Source: Edolisoma coerulescens
Taxonomy: Eukaryota > Chordata > Aves > Passeriformes > Campephagidae
Assembly: GCA_013397115.1 (NCBI GenBank)
Contig: VWZW01005507.1
Coordinates: 589,660-653,659, forward strand
DNA length: 64,000 nucleotides
Direction: 5' to 3'
Shown: positions 40,695 to 54,135 of the stretch, piece after piece
Numbering within the stretch: position 1 is the stretch's first letter
Layout: each line of letters opens with the position of its first letter
Notes under the pieces: generated by a model
The model's database searches: none
What the model was told of the DNA's origin: nothing
Seen by the model: the letters and a program-made list of their open reading frames with translations, nothing else
Program-made: the position numbers and the translations under genes

Positions 40695-41234
40695 ATCCTA
40701 AATTATACACAGCAGGTGTGAGAGTTCCACCCTGGCACAAGAAAGAACAAGTGCAAAATATTTCTGTGATTGTAGCAGGCAGATTACGCAGAGAGAACTT
40801 CATCAAGGTTTGGCCAAGGAATGCTGCTCTAAGCTCCCCAACTTGGGGGTGGTCACAAGACAGACTCTCAGTCCAGAGCTATAAAGGAGGTTGCTGTCAC
40901 CTAAAGCTACTCCAGTCCTGCTTGCTTGCCTTCTCAGCAGTAGTCAGCTGTGGTCCTCTCCTCTCTCTTATGAGCTCCCTCTCCAAGGGGCAGCTGGTCT
41001 CTGGTCTTTAGCGGAAACACCCGGTTCAGCACAGCCGTAACTCATCAAGGTCGAGACTGCCTACAGCCCATTCCTGTTCTCCTACAATCCTAAATTATGC
41101 TCAGCATGTGTGAGAGATCCACCCTGGCACAAGAAAAACAAGTGCAAAATATCTCTGTGATTGTAGCAGGCAGATTACGCAGAGAGAACTTCATCAAGGT
41201 TTGGCCAAGGAATGCTGCTCTTAGCTCCCCAACT
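40695..41234 (+). repeat. 392-bp unit repeated 1.4 times; probable LTR-derived sequence
   Basis: A 149-bp block at 40695-40843 recurs directly at 41087-41234 with seven differences including one indel, about 95 % identity. The spacing is 392 bp. The blocks begin ATCCTAAATTAT, then TGTGAGAG, and the first unit ends TCTCCTACA immediately before the second begins. The unit contains a TATA-like CTATAAAGG near 40880, and its TG...CA ends (about 40717-41086, 370 bp) resemble a retroviral LTR. The second unit is cut at 148 bp. No coding remnant lies nearby. I infer a solo or partly duplicated LTR; the family is not identified. The strand is assigned from the TATA-like box only. Confidence 0.55.
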
Positions 41235-44200
41235 CAGAGATACAGGCACACACAAGTACCCACAGGAGCACAGGTAATTTAATCAAAAATGCACATGCCA
41301 AACATTCAGACTCTGTCCTTTACCAAAAAAAATCTGCAATTCTGTAAATATACCACAGGGATCTTATTTCAGCTCTATAAAAATCAACTACAAAGTGTTG
41401 ATGAATAAAATCAATGAGCTGACTGTGAGGAACAGTACATTGTTTTAATTATTATTCCAATCAGGAATGCCCAGTGAACATCATGCCCAGTTTTACACTA
41501 CAAACTTGAACAGGGATTCAGCCCTCCCTCCTTTCAATGGTGTTGGAAACCATAGTTTACTTAAAGGATTTTCTTTGGCTAGTTTTCTCTTCAGCTCAAT
41601 CTCTTTCAGAGTAGGAGAGGAGTCAAAGTTCCTGCAGCTCCTGATTATTCAATAACATGACTAATGCTCTCCTAAGGGGAACATGATTACAGGTAAATGA
41701 TGTGTTATGATAAAGGCACCATCTCCCATTTGCACACCCCTGTCCTCCCACCCACCACTATGTAAACAGAATAAACCTTTAAGGACATACTGGCTGACCT
41801 CATCTCCTGAAGAAATACTGCCTGGAATCACACTGTAATGAAACACAGGATAGCACAGAATGGCCCCACTTAATCTTTAACACTATGATGTTTTAACAGG
41901 CTTCTACCCAGAAAACCTCTCCCAGGCATCCTCAATGCAACCAATATTAACTGCAGCATGCTGTTCACAGACCCTAAAATTGGCTGTACAAATTGTGACT
42001 GCCTGGGGCTACTTTTGTTTTGTTATTGAGCCAAGTTCTCCTCATATTTACTTAATTCAAAAAATCAGAAGTTATGGAATTTGCTGTTCCTTTGTTCACA
42101 AAGTTTTTGAAGTCTTTGACTTTCAGAATGGTGTTTACAGAATACGGCACATCCTTCTTCATGCTACGGTTAAATGGTTAAAAATGGGTTCCAGTGGAAA
42201 ATGAAAAGCAACATCCCCAACTTCCCTCACTAACTCCAAAGTGGCTCTTCCCTCTATTATTTACTCTTATTTTGAAAGCATCAAATATAATAGACACTCT
42301 AGGTAAACTCATTCATCTCCTATTCCTTTATCCATCTTAACAAATGAACCAAGAGTTCTGCTATTAATGGGAATTCATTCTAAGTCTCTTACTAGTAAGA
42401 TTTCTATTGTTGCACCTGGATAAGAAGTCAGCCCTATCTGTATTTTCAGACCATTGCTCTACAAAGATATTTACAGAAGTTTCTACTTTCCAAGAAAGCT
42501 ATTTCTGGCCAATGTAGGCTTATTTTCTTCTTTTTTAATTATTTTAAACTGTACTTGTGCCCACAGTAGAATTATTTTTATCAGTTACAAATAAACAAAC
42601 CAACTGTGACAGAACACCGGGTCACAGTGCAACAGATTCCCAAATGCTTGTGGCATACACTATATGGATAAACAAGCAATCCAGGAGTGAAAAACAAGGA
42701 GAACAAGTCTGTTTTAATGACTAATGCCAAGGTAGGATAGGTAAAGCCCTGCCTACAACTATTGTACCTTTGATTCTAATTCTGCAATTCTAGATCAACA
42801 CCACAACCATATGTATTGTGTCAATGACTTTTTCTGCACTGAAATTTTCCTACTAAAGACCCCTTTAGAGCAGATTCATTGGCAATTGGAATCCTCATCT
42901 GAGACTTCTCACGTGATTTCATTGCAGATGACATCGGAGAATTCTCATGTGAATTTAGGTATGATTTAGATGAGCAACAAAAAGCAAATACACCATCTCA
43001 TCATTATCACTTCCAAAAATTTCAGTAGCAAGAGTAGTGCATGAAGTCTGTGCCCTGCTCTGCTCCTGTGCAGTAGGACAGGAATCAAGGAACTCACCTA
43101 AGCTAAGCTTGAGGTCTCAGTCAGGATTAGCCAGAAACGAACGTTTGCCACAACAACCTTTTGAGCCTGCTCAAGGCCTGGATTGCTAAAGCAATTGGAA
43201 TTTTGTGCCAGCTTGGTGCTTCTGGAGGAAAAGTCTTTTTCAGACAGCAGAAGCCAATAGGGTAAGAATCCTTTATGCCAGCGGGATGGATAAAACTTCA
43301 CTCAGACTAGGAAGAGAACATAAATTGGTGTGCAAGTGACCCATCCCTGAGTACTAAAAAAAAGTAAAAACTTGTTCTCCACAAATTTGAGGTGAGAAGA
43401 ATCTGCTGGAACCACATAGAAACTCCAGCACTTCAATTGCCTTTACAGCTGTTTTAGGAATGGTTATCATTGGAGTTTATCGGGCCTGAGGGGGGGGCAC
43501 ACAAAAGAACAAGTTCTACTCATCCACATTTTCCAGAATGTTAAGACTTCAAAAGGATAAGACCTCTGAGAACTTTGAATACCCTCATCTGTCTGTATCT
43601 GATCAACCTCACACACACGCACTTCCTTAATGTCAGGATATCTGGTTTCAGGAGAGCACAGCGCCCTCTGAATTTGCAGTTATGACCTAAAATTCTAATA
43701 ACTTCTCTCCTCTCATGAACCCCAGCCGCTGCTTTTTCAGAACACATTTTTCATTCTACTAATACAGACAGTGCAGCATTGCAACAGTAAACCATATTTT
43801 AAACCTGAAGTAAATAGCCTGGTAAAAAAAGAATGAAAATGTTCAAAGAACAGAAAATGCATACCTTTTGAAAATCAGAAATTACTCCATAGAAATTCAC
43901 ATTGTAGACAATGTCTTCCTTTCCCTAAAAAAAAAACCAAAAAACCAAAAAGCCTTAATTATGCATAATCATATTTAATTACCTAATAAAATCACAGTAA
44001 ACTACCTCAAGACCTTCTTTTTCCCCCAGAAATAATTTCTCCTTATGGATCAGAATATTTACACTATAGGAAACAAATCCTGTGCACTCAGTGGATTCTT
44101 GTTTGAAGCTCATTTTATTTTGAAATTCCTGTTATTTAAGCAGAAGCATCATAGCTGCAGGTGAAACTAACACATGGTACCCATTCTCCCGAGCATTGAA

Positions 44201-45641
44201 AACTAGAAAGCAACACAATGGAGCAGTGTGTTAGGAGCAGGGAAAATAAAGTATTTTATTTTGAGATATATAATCAGGTCTCTTTATCATCCCAGCTTTG
44301 GGTTAAAAGTAAATTATGCCGTTGTTATTAGTGCTAAAAAACACTTCCTCCATTGCTTTTGCCAACACTTTAGAAGGATAAAAGCATCCACTTCTTCTGT
44401 CTTTGCCCATCTTTGGAGGGGAAGGGGCAGCACAGGGGCATCCAACACTTCTGTACCTCTGAGCAGCACAAGTGGGCAAGGCTGCTTTGGGGGTGTTACT
44501 TTTTACCCCTCTTTTTTTAAAATGCACAAACCCAACTGATTTCCGCGAGCACAAAAGCCCCTCAGCAAGCAAAGCAGCAGGTTTAGAGAAACAGGAATGA
44601 AAATGACAAAAGAGTGCTCAAAAATGAAGTCAAGTGCAAATTCAGATTAGAAACCCATGTTTTATAAGAGACAGTATTTTCTAAGAAAAAAAATAACAAC
44701 TATCTTCAGCATAGTTGAAAATAACATGAAATTCGCTGTTGCTTTTTCGAATTAATTTCTATCAAGGGCTTCTGCACAGTAGATCAGAAGCAGTATTTTT
44801 CTCTCTTCCATCAAGCTTCATCTTTCTTCCTTTATAGAAAAAATAAATTGAAGCCTACAGTTGAGAACATCTCAATATGCACTAGATGCATACGCAGAAC
44901 TAAATTTGACCTGATACTTTTCAGTTTTATGAGGTTTAAGTTTTATAAGAAGAAATAATTTTAAAAAAAGAAAGAAAGAAAATCTCAATATTAGAAACAG
45001 ATTGTAGAAAACAAGTGTCTCAGCCAAGGGAAGTCAGAGCATGTTGTGGGTCTAGCTTTTGCTTTGAGAACTCATGATGCATAAAACACCCCGAGTATGA
45101 GACCAGAGGGACTGAGAACCACAGCAATCACAATTACAGCAACAAGGGCAGTTAAAGAGAATAGTTTCCTCTTCTATTGAATCTGCCCAAAGTTGCCAAA
45201 AATGTCTATTAAAACAGAAGTTGTTTCAAATCATAAATAGCAATGCTGAGAGGATGGTGGCTACATACTTTGTTCTCATTAAATATTGACAGCACGCTCT
45301 TCTAGTAAGAGACTACACAGTGATTTCAATTATTTTTTTTAATTATTTTTTAATGCCTCAAACTCACTCATTTTGCTGGTGCACTTTCAGACTGACCTCA
45401 GCAGCTCATAATTACATGACAAGATATCGCTGGGTCTCCAGGACTTCGCAGCTTCACACAAAAGCATCCTTACACTTACTTAAGGGTCAACTAGAGCCAA
45501 CTTAATGCTAAAATAAACTCCCTGTTCAAAACACGTCTGTGCTGGGAAAACGAAGACATGACAGGAATCTTTTTAAACATACAAACTACTCTGTCAGTCT
45601 GCAATAGAAGATACACCTCAGACACTTTTGTTCTCTTGCAG
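41235..45641. other. No supported gene
   Basis: AT-rich with a G8 run near 43491. No paired splice sites with a usable frame were found. Confidence 0.6.
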
Positions 45642-45734
45642 ATTGCGGTCAGATTTCAACACGGTTACATCAGCGTCGAATCCAGCCCAGCTCCACCGGA
45701 ATCAGGAGCATCCCACCATCCCGAATGCACATAA
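45642..45734 (+). CDS. Possible terminal-exon coding segment (plus strand), unidentified
   Basis: The plus strand shows a textbook acceptor, CTTTTGTTCTCTTGCAG, followed by 30 codons beginning IAVRFQHGYISVESSPAPPE, with a stop at 45732-45734. The patch carries several CpGs in an otherwise CpG-poor region, which may mark conservation or recent arrival. A second frame over the same bases is open for longer (to about 45837), so the frame is ambiguous. No upstream exon was found and no family was recognised. Confidence 0.17.
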   Translation: MAVRFQHGYISVESSPAPPESGASHHPECT

Positions 45735-48700
45735 CAGAAACACAACCTGCTTCCCAACTGGTTTTAATCATCTACAGCTTTCTGGGCAGACTGGCCACTG
45801 GGCCCTGAAGTTTCTCATGTTCCATGTAAACACATGAGTACAATCTCATAAATTTAATGAAGAAAATCAGTTTCTTTCTAGTTATGCAAATACCAAAAAT
45901 CCCTCTCTCTCTTTTCACCAGTTAAGTATTTCTTCAGAAGTTTGTTTGTTTCCAGAATCTCCAGTAGCCCTTTCAGTGAGACTGTAAATTCTTTGAGGGA
46001 AACACTTAGAGCCAGAGTGAAGCCTCAGTTACAGAAACACTGAGCAGTTTGTAATTCACAGTAACAGAACAACTGATGGGGGAATGGACTGTGGCTGCAG
46101 CCTCAGGTTTGTCCTTCATTCCAGAGGTGGGTGTAAAAGCTAAAATAAAAAACCCCTACAATTTTCATTTTTCTCATGTACTAAAGAAAAAGAAAATTTT
46201 TTTAAAAAGTGAATAAACTGGTTTTAAGTATCTTGATGCCTGCTTTTTTTTGTAAATGATCTTTAATTTGATGTTCCTCACTTCCTGGACACCTGGCCAG
46301 GTATCACAGGATCTCAGCTGCACCTGAATACCAAGGCAGGTGTAGAGGCATCAAATTCTGATGTGCCCAGTGTTCATTCTGGCCACAACACACATTTCTT
46401 CACTACTGTTCAGTAAAGCACTACGTGTTCCTTCACCTGGCACCTGACCTTTCCTGTCACCTAAATATACCCCATGGGTTTCCTCTCTGTGACTTAACCC
46501 ACTTACAGCCTACCAGGAGAGCACTTACTTTTGCAAAAGACCCAGCTAAATCACAATAATCCTTCAAAAGGATGGACAACTTTCATCAAGACTCTGGGCT
46601 TGTCAACAGATTTTTTTTTTAATTTTATTTTTATTTTCAAGCAGAAAACAAGTTTTCATCCACAGGGATCTAACATTCAAGTTTCTCTTTCACCTGTCAC
46701 TCTGAAATGCTCAGGGAGAACGACCTGACAGGAACACACTTCTACAGGTCTATGACTTTCCCATTGATGGGCACTTGGTTACAGATAATCACCTCCTTGA
46801 GTTACCCAGAGTATAACTTCAGAATTCCAATAAGGACCTTTTGCCTCATTCTAATTAAAAGCGAAGTACAAGTACCCAATTTAGAAAAGACCATTAGAGT
46901 CTTAATTTAAACATGACAATTTTAGTCTGTCAATATACTGAAATGATCATTACCTACCAAACTTTCACTCATTTTGTGCCAAAAATGAACTTCAACCATA
47001 GTACATTAGGCAATTTTAGACACACAACTGTTAACATTTTTCAGACATGAATTGCCTGTATATCCCTAATCTGGGTGTGTAGTTTCTAAAAAGGTCCTTT
47101 CTTTCTTTGTACATTTTTTTTCAGGATCTAGGAGTAAGGAAAAAAAAAAACCCCAAAACAACAGAAGAGCCACAAACACACAAAGGCAAAAGGAAAACCT
47201 GAAAAATGCCCTGTCATTCTCACACTTGGGGGCAGGAAACCACACTGAGTGACGTGGTGTCAGCACCCTGCCTCCCACCCGCTCCTGCCTTCCACAGGCC
47301 AGGCTGTTCCAGCGAGGGCCTCGCTGCCACATCGCCCGCTCTCATGTGAGCCTTCTGAGAAACCCCAGCTCCTCCCTGGAGTGGAGCCTTGCCAGGGACA
47401 TCAGTCTGGTGCTGCTGACACACTCCACACATAATTCGGTGGCTTCCTGCTCGAGGCATTACATAATTTGAGCCTCTGGCATGTCTTTCTGGACCATTTC
47501 GTGTACTCACCCACAGGACCAGCAGCATCTTCAGCTACCAGATAGCTCTGCACCATTTCTGCACTGACTCTGACCTGGATGGCACTGACTACAGGCACAG
47601 ATGGCTGCTTATCCCAGGAAAATAAAAACTTGACAGTATGACTCCAAAAACACAGACAAGAGAAGCAGGTAACCACACAGTTAACCACAACTAATGGTCA
47701 CAGGAATACCATGATGGAAATCACGTTCATAAACCACAGAATTCTATCAAGGGCTGTTGCATTCAGCTTCACTAAGTCAGAAACTTACTAATCAAAGAGA
47801 GCATACAGCCTCCTGCTAGTACCACACACAACCCACCCTTAAGTCCTAATCTGCCTCCAGCCATGAAATCATGCGTCAAGAGAGTTCTTGACTCGGGATC
47901 AATGTGCATATAACTAAATTGAAAGGTAAAATCACTCCTTGATGTCTGGGGAGGAGGATTTGGGACACTGCACTCCTGAAACAGGCAGACTATTTTCACG
48001 GAGATGTCAAGTACTTGGAGCCCAGAGATTCTATTTCATGAAAAGCATATCAATTGATAATAAAGTGCACCCTCCAAAATGATTTGTAGATAATAGAATC
48101 TTTTAGACCTTTTTCTACAGAGAATGAGTTACATTTATAGGATAAACCCCACATAATTTAAGCCGACCAATAAACAACAGCAGCATTTGTGCAACATAGA
48201 ACAGTTACTACAAACTCTTATCAGTATGCAAATGTAGTAGCACTGAGAAACACAATTTGCAATTTGACTCAGAGAACTTCAGAGTGTCTTGGATGTAATA
48301 ACCATATACTATCCTACAGCTCTTGCAGGGACTTTTACCTATGGTTTCGGAATGTTGTTATTTTTTTGTTCTTTTTTCTAGGGGAAAAAAAGTACTCAAT
48401 TTTTAGTCACCTATCGTACTTCTCTGGAACCAAAATCATCGTGCTGCAGTTTAAGAGGTTTTCAATCTATGAAATTACTCACTGCTGATGAAAGCATTAA
48501 CAATCCAAGGACTTCATTTACAGCATTACAAAGAATCCAGGCCAATTATGGGTAAATGCTTTACTCTGCTTGGGCCAATGAAATTAATTATTATCATAAA
48601 AACCTGCACTCCAACAAAGAGTAAAGTTTAAGGGTGTCTCACCATAATTCAAAGAGAACAGAAACAAAAGAGCAATCCCAGACTCCAACATGGAAACCGG

Positions 48701-50177
48701 GCAGCTAATGCAGACACTGGGGAACGTGCAGCAGGTGGAAAGATGGGAAGAGGATGGATGCTCCTTTCAGGCCAGCAAGCCAGCAGCTGCCAGCACTTCA
48801 TATCACTAAGATAAAATCTAATGTCTCCAGGGAAAGCTCAGCATCATCACATAAATCCTACTGCAGCCTAATCATTCTTTTTGGGATGTACTCCGTGTTC
48901 CAGAAACTGGGAGCCTGCTCCTTGCTAGTCCTGCTCTGAAATGTAGGCCAGCAGCTCTAACGTAGCATGTTGTGATCTACACTTTTAGCAACCCAATCCT
49001 CCACAACGGCAAGAGAAAGGGATTAAGCAGCATTATTTTTCCCCCTGAATATTAACTGAGATAATTACATACCATACTATAATACAAGATTATTTCGCAC
49101 AGTGCAAAATAACATAGAATGGGCCTGTCATTTTATGGAAACCTCTTGGTCCCATCACTCTTGGGAGAATACATGGCTGATCACACTGGGCACGTTCCTC
49201 CAGGAAAGTTTAACTGAAAACTCTTCCAAATGTACCAAATAGATGCACTCAGCTTCTTCATACAATCCCTTTTTTTTTGCAATCATATTTTTAAAATTAT
49301 TTCATAAAACATTAATAATGACTAAAGCCATCTGTGTTTCTAGAGAACGCTCCTTTCCATCCTCTCTCTCCTTCCTACTGGGCTGCACAGTAAAGATTTT
49401 TTTTTTATTTATTTACAATCACTTTTATGCCAGCAGATGTTACACCACACAAAACTGCTTTGCTGCAAGTTCAAGAAGAAAGTGGTGGGAAGAAGTTTAC
49501 ATAAGCAGACATCATCAACAAAAGCAAGAGAGCCTGGCAAGCCACAGGCTGTAGTCATTTAATTCACACAAATCTCTCTTCCCCTTTCTCACTCTGCTCT
49601 CCAATTTGTTTTCATTCCATAGGAGGATCTGACTGGTAGTCACTCCATAATGCATTGCAAGGTTTAAATGCCAGCAGCTTTTCTTGTCTTGACAAAATGT
49701 ACAGAGCTGAAATTTAATTACAGCTGGCTCAAACGCACTTTTGTTTTGCTTCTACCCACCTGGAACACACAGCCCGTTTAAAGTAAACATGTTTAGTCAC
49801 TGGATAATATGAAGTATAAAAGAAAAGTTACACTGTAATAAACAGAGATACATTTCAAAACAATTTTGATTTCTTATCGCTGAACCTGGCTGCAACCAGC
49901 TAGCTGAAAGTGGCATTACTGTGATGGAAATAGCATGGTATTTCAATGCAAGAAAGTAAACATATTCTCCCAGATACTAGCACAGGAGTTGAAACCCACC
50001 CAAGAAAACCATTTGCATTATCGGTGTGCATTATTCTGCCCTAACGTTTTGACACTGAGTTTAAACATTAAGCTGTGAGTACAATGCCTCTTTTTTAAAC
50101 TAATGCAATTTCTTGGGGCAAAATCTGATATGGCCAGCCATATTTCCTGAGTGCTAGTTTCTCCCAAGGGAAAAAAA
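45735..50177. other. No supported gene; GC-rich patch near 47.2-47.6 kb
   Basis: The patch at about 47220-47590 has raised GC and a TGACGTGG CRE-like motif near 47250, with overlapping frames on both strands. Around 48560-48600 a cluster of AATTAATTATTATCA-type homeodomain cores lies beside CCAAT; it could be regulatory. Otherwise nothing. Confidence 0.5.
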
Positions 50178-50183
50178 NNNNNN
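50178..50183. other. Six-base assembly gap
   Basis: NNNNNN flanked on the left by CCCAAGGGAAAAAAA and on the right by CCAAAGGAAAAAA. The near-identical flanks suggest the same short sequence read twice across an unresolved homopolymer. Confidence 0.95.
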
Positions 50184-50190
50184 CCAAAGG

Positions 50191-50215
50191 AAAAAAAAAA
50201 AAAAAAAAAAAAAAA
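50191..50215. repeat. A25 homopolymer
   Basis: Twenty-five consecutive A directly beside the gap; the true length is uncertain. Confidence 0.9.
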
Positions 50216-53200
50216 GGGAGACATCAGTTTAATTTTGATTTGTCCAGTAAACAGATCAAAGCATTGCAGCTCTGCAGTGGAGGTTTACAAAGCCTCATTG
50301 TGCAAACATCCTGGGCCTGATGCTGCCGGCTGCACTGAAGCAAATCTCGTCTGATGGCAGCCAGTGCTGGTTTGTGCTACATTGTCCAATGCAAAAATTT
50401 ACACTTTAAAGGGAAGTCAAAACCTTTGAAGTCCCACTTGATCAAAAATTATTAAAACATGCAGCTTGAATTTTTAGGCTGATCTTAACCACATGTAGCT
50501 GGAAATGTTTCACACGTCTATTCTGCTGCTTATATACCAAAAACTGTGTTCAGCTCTAGGCTCCTCTTATTCCAGTGCAACAAATTCTTTGGGTGAAGGA
50601 GCATTTTTAACAAATATGTACAACGCCTTAAAAAGAGATTCCAGAACCACTATGAGAACCACTGAGAGCTGCAAGACTGCAAAGTGTAAATAATTTTTAG
50701 CATAGCTGAAACATCTTTCTAGATCTTTGCTTCATAAGATTGCAGTTTCTGCCCAGCCTCTTCTATTTCTTTTCTCATCCAACTGTGCAGTTGAGCTTGT
50801 TCAGGTTTGCTGTTTGGTGCCTTTTACAGAACACAAAGAAAGAGGGAGGAAACAGAAATTACACGACCCATATAAATTAGTTTTAAAACATTCAACAGTA
50901 GGCCTGATGTCTGCAGCTACTTTGATTCTTTGCAAAAGAAAATTCCTTTTTATACATACATATGGTTTTGACTTGAGTGTCCCTTTAAGCCAGCTTTGCT
51001 GATTCAGACTATGTCCATACCATTGCCAAAGGTAAAAAAAAAAAAAGAGGCGTTCCTGAATTATGTTCTGACTTAAAAGATTTAATCAGGGAATCCTCAA
51101 ACTTAGAAACAACAGCAAGAAACACATTTTCATTTCTGCTGCAAGACTGCTGTCACTGTGTATATGCAAGAAGACCGCTTGACAAATATCCTATAACAGA
51201 CTGTGCTGCTAAAACTGAAACTTTGCTCTTTCTGGGCTACAAATCAAAACTGGATCTGTTGCATAACAAAGGTATTAAAGATAATGGCCTCTAAGACTGC
51301 ATGGCATGTCAGTGGGAGCAGTGTAAGCAATGCCTTGCTCCATACATTAATCTGCACCCCTGGGAGTTTGTCCTGGTAGAGCGTGTCCATGTCCCTGATT
51401 TGCTACATTTTGATCTCCAAGTCAAGGTCAAGAAGTAATTTACCAGGATCCCTGTTGCTACCACACATGGGCTGCAGGCTTTGGGGAAGTCATCTCGCCA
51501 CGCTAAAAAAGGTCTCAGCAACTGGAGTTGAGGTGAAATTGGCTGAAAGCTGCTTTATACCTTTAGGTACTTCAGCATGTTGAACTGAACAACATGGATG
51601 CCATTTGTTTTTAACCTGCATAAATCAGTTTTGTACATATAGTCTAATTAAAAATGCTGTGTTGCAGTGTATTCTCTCCTCTGAGGTATCAGCAAATGGG
51701 CACCAACCAGGTTAAATAAAAAATAATAAAGACTGCATTGTAATAAATGCCATAAAATAAATAATGCAAGGATAGTCCCTGCCCCAGAAACCTTGCAATT
51801 TAGGCCATGAACAAAGAATCCTTAAGGGATCATACCAAACCTACCTAACATTCCTGAATTGACATTTACATTGTGCTGTACTTCAGTTCATACTTTCAAG
51901 CCTGGAACTATGCACTTGTTCTGATGTGCAATGCTGAAAGCTGCTCTGGATCTCGTGGTTCACAAGACAATGAGTCTTCATGTCAGGCATTATCATGACA
52001 TTTAAGGTAAATAATGAAAAAATACCTAATCAGAACACTGTGGGTGAGGGTGCGTGTCTCACTGTATTTAACCCAAGTCCTGCTTTAGAACAAAGAAATC
52101 TCATTTTTAAAGTGCACTGCAACCAGCTATGCCCATGCCCAAAAGAGATGGGGAGAGGGAAAGGGGACTGGATGGTGGAATTACTAAAACAATACCAAGC
52201 AACAAATAAAGAACTTTCAGGCTGGGCCCCTCTCCTCCTGTGTCACAAAGGGTTACCTGTTCTAACCCAGGAATATTACCATTCCTCCTACAGGATCAAA
52301 TATGTCCTAACAGCCACTCCTTGCTCTGCTGAAATTGAGCTAAAAATTAGTTTTGAAATTATATCAGTCTCAGCACAGTCATCTAAAATTCTACCAGTAC
52401 CTCTCCATCCTGAAAAGTGAAATCTTTTGACATCTGACCTTACAAACAAGAAGGTTTGAGCCAGTTTTGTGGATGTTTCGGAAGAGATAAATGGAGCCCC
52501 ACTGGATGTGTAGCCCATGGGGAACAAATAAAGTTCTGAAGCCAAATTAACTATTTCACCTGCAAAAACTACAGACTGATTTAATCAATCTCCAGCTCTG
52601 AAGGGCTGGGTTTGTGCACTTGCAGTGTGCTGTTCTCAGTCAGTTTTATTTCTCATACATGGCATATTCCCCTGCCAAGTCTTGACACTATTTGGATTCT
52701 CGTTACCTTTCTTTTCTCAGGTCAAATTTCAAGATTAAAAAAAAAAAAATAAAACACACATTGCCAAACAATAAAAGAGAAACTGTTATCTATCAGACAG
52801 AATAGCTCTTTTCCTATTATTTCCCCTTTGAAAGGGGAAAGGAATGAAGCATTAAGTGGACAAACACCATTTTGGCCTATGAATCATCCCTGATAAAACT
52901 GCAGATGCACAAACCCAGTCACAACAGTATTACAGTAAGAGAGAACAGATAAATTTCAACAACCATCCAAAAGGCCCCTTAGATGAGGCACGATGATTTT
53001 GAATTGAATTTTGAGATGCAAGGCTCAAATGAACTCCGGTTACTTGCTGGCAACACCCACGCTCTGTCTATAGAAAGTGCTGAAAAGGAAGAGCCAAATC
53101 TTGTTAAAATTATGTTTCAGTCACTAAGAGAAGTGCTAATTACCAGCTGGACTGAAGGCCACTGACATAAGCAAAACATTCCCTGCCAAAGCCCTTTAGA

Positions 53201-53849
53201 CAACATTCTTTACTTTCTAAAACCCAAGATGTGATGATAGCAGGAAGAGATGGAAGGAAGAAAAGGATTAATCCACTTTCAGTCATGTTTAAATAAGGCT
53301 TCCTTTAAATGATTTAAAATTAACTGAGAAGCATTATCTTGTCATCAACTTCTACAAAAAGAAAGGCAGCCAGAAATTTATTTGTGTAATTAATGTGTTA
53401 TTCATGTATACAGAAGCACTTTTTAATTGAAACTATACATTGGCTTTTCAATAACTGAAAGATTTCAGGTAATGGTTTATGAAATCAAGAAATGTTACCA
53501 GAAAAGTGGTTATAATTCAAATTACCAATCACTTTTTAAGGAGGAGATGTAGCTCACCTGAAAAAATAGGTCCACAATTAAAAAAAAAATTAGGTATGTA
53601 GTTTTATAGCTCTTTAAAAAACCCAAAAAACCCCCACAAAACTGACACCTTGCTCTGATCATTACTTCCAGTAATGCTTTGAAGAAATACTTCCACAGAT
53701 CCTTCAAAGGAGCCAGGCAGAGCAACACCTTCAAGATGCAATTTTGGTTAAAATTTCAAATTATTCATGAAGGTCTTCATGAACATTTAAATGCTGCTAA
53801 AGGTGTGGGCTATTCTTTTAGATGTATCCTTTTACATTAAGGGAATACA
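50216..53849. other. No supported gene
   Basis: AT-rich DNA with short A-runs near 51029 and 52738. A 146-codon plus frame at 51980-52420 has no flanking splice sites and no recognisable domain. Confidence 0.55.
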
Positions 53850-54135
53850 ACGCCCTGAAAGGAGGTTGTAGCCAGGTGAGGTTTGCCCTCTTCTCCCAGG
53901 AAACCAGTGGCAGGAGAAGAGGACATGGTCTCAGGCTGCACCAGGGGAGGTTTAGGCACAGAAAGGTTGATCAGACATTGCAATGGGCTGCCCAGGGACG
54001 TGGTGGAGTCACCACCCCTGGAGGTGTTTAAGGAAAGCCTGGACATGGCACTCAGTGCCATGGTGGTGCTGCATCACAGATTGGATTCAATGATCTCAGA
54101 GGTCTTTTCCAACCTAACTGATTCTGTGAAAATTA
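53850..54135 (+). mobile_element. CR1 LINE, 5'-truncated 3' end
   Basis: GAGGTTGTAGCCAGGTGAGG, then GGCTGCCCAGGGACGTGGTG, then CTCAGAGGTCTTTTCCAACC and GATTCTGTGAAAATT follow the order of an avian CR1 3' region in sense orientation. It is about 285 bp, truncated at the 5' side, with no coding capacity. It looks less diverged than the copy at 6.6 kb. Confidence 0.92.

Noticed and set aside
51980..52420. 146-codon plus-strand frame
   Set aside because: No splice sites bound it, no domain is visible, and the peptide looks like translated intron.
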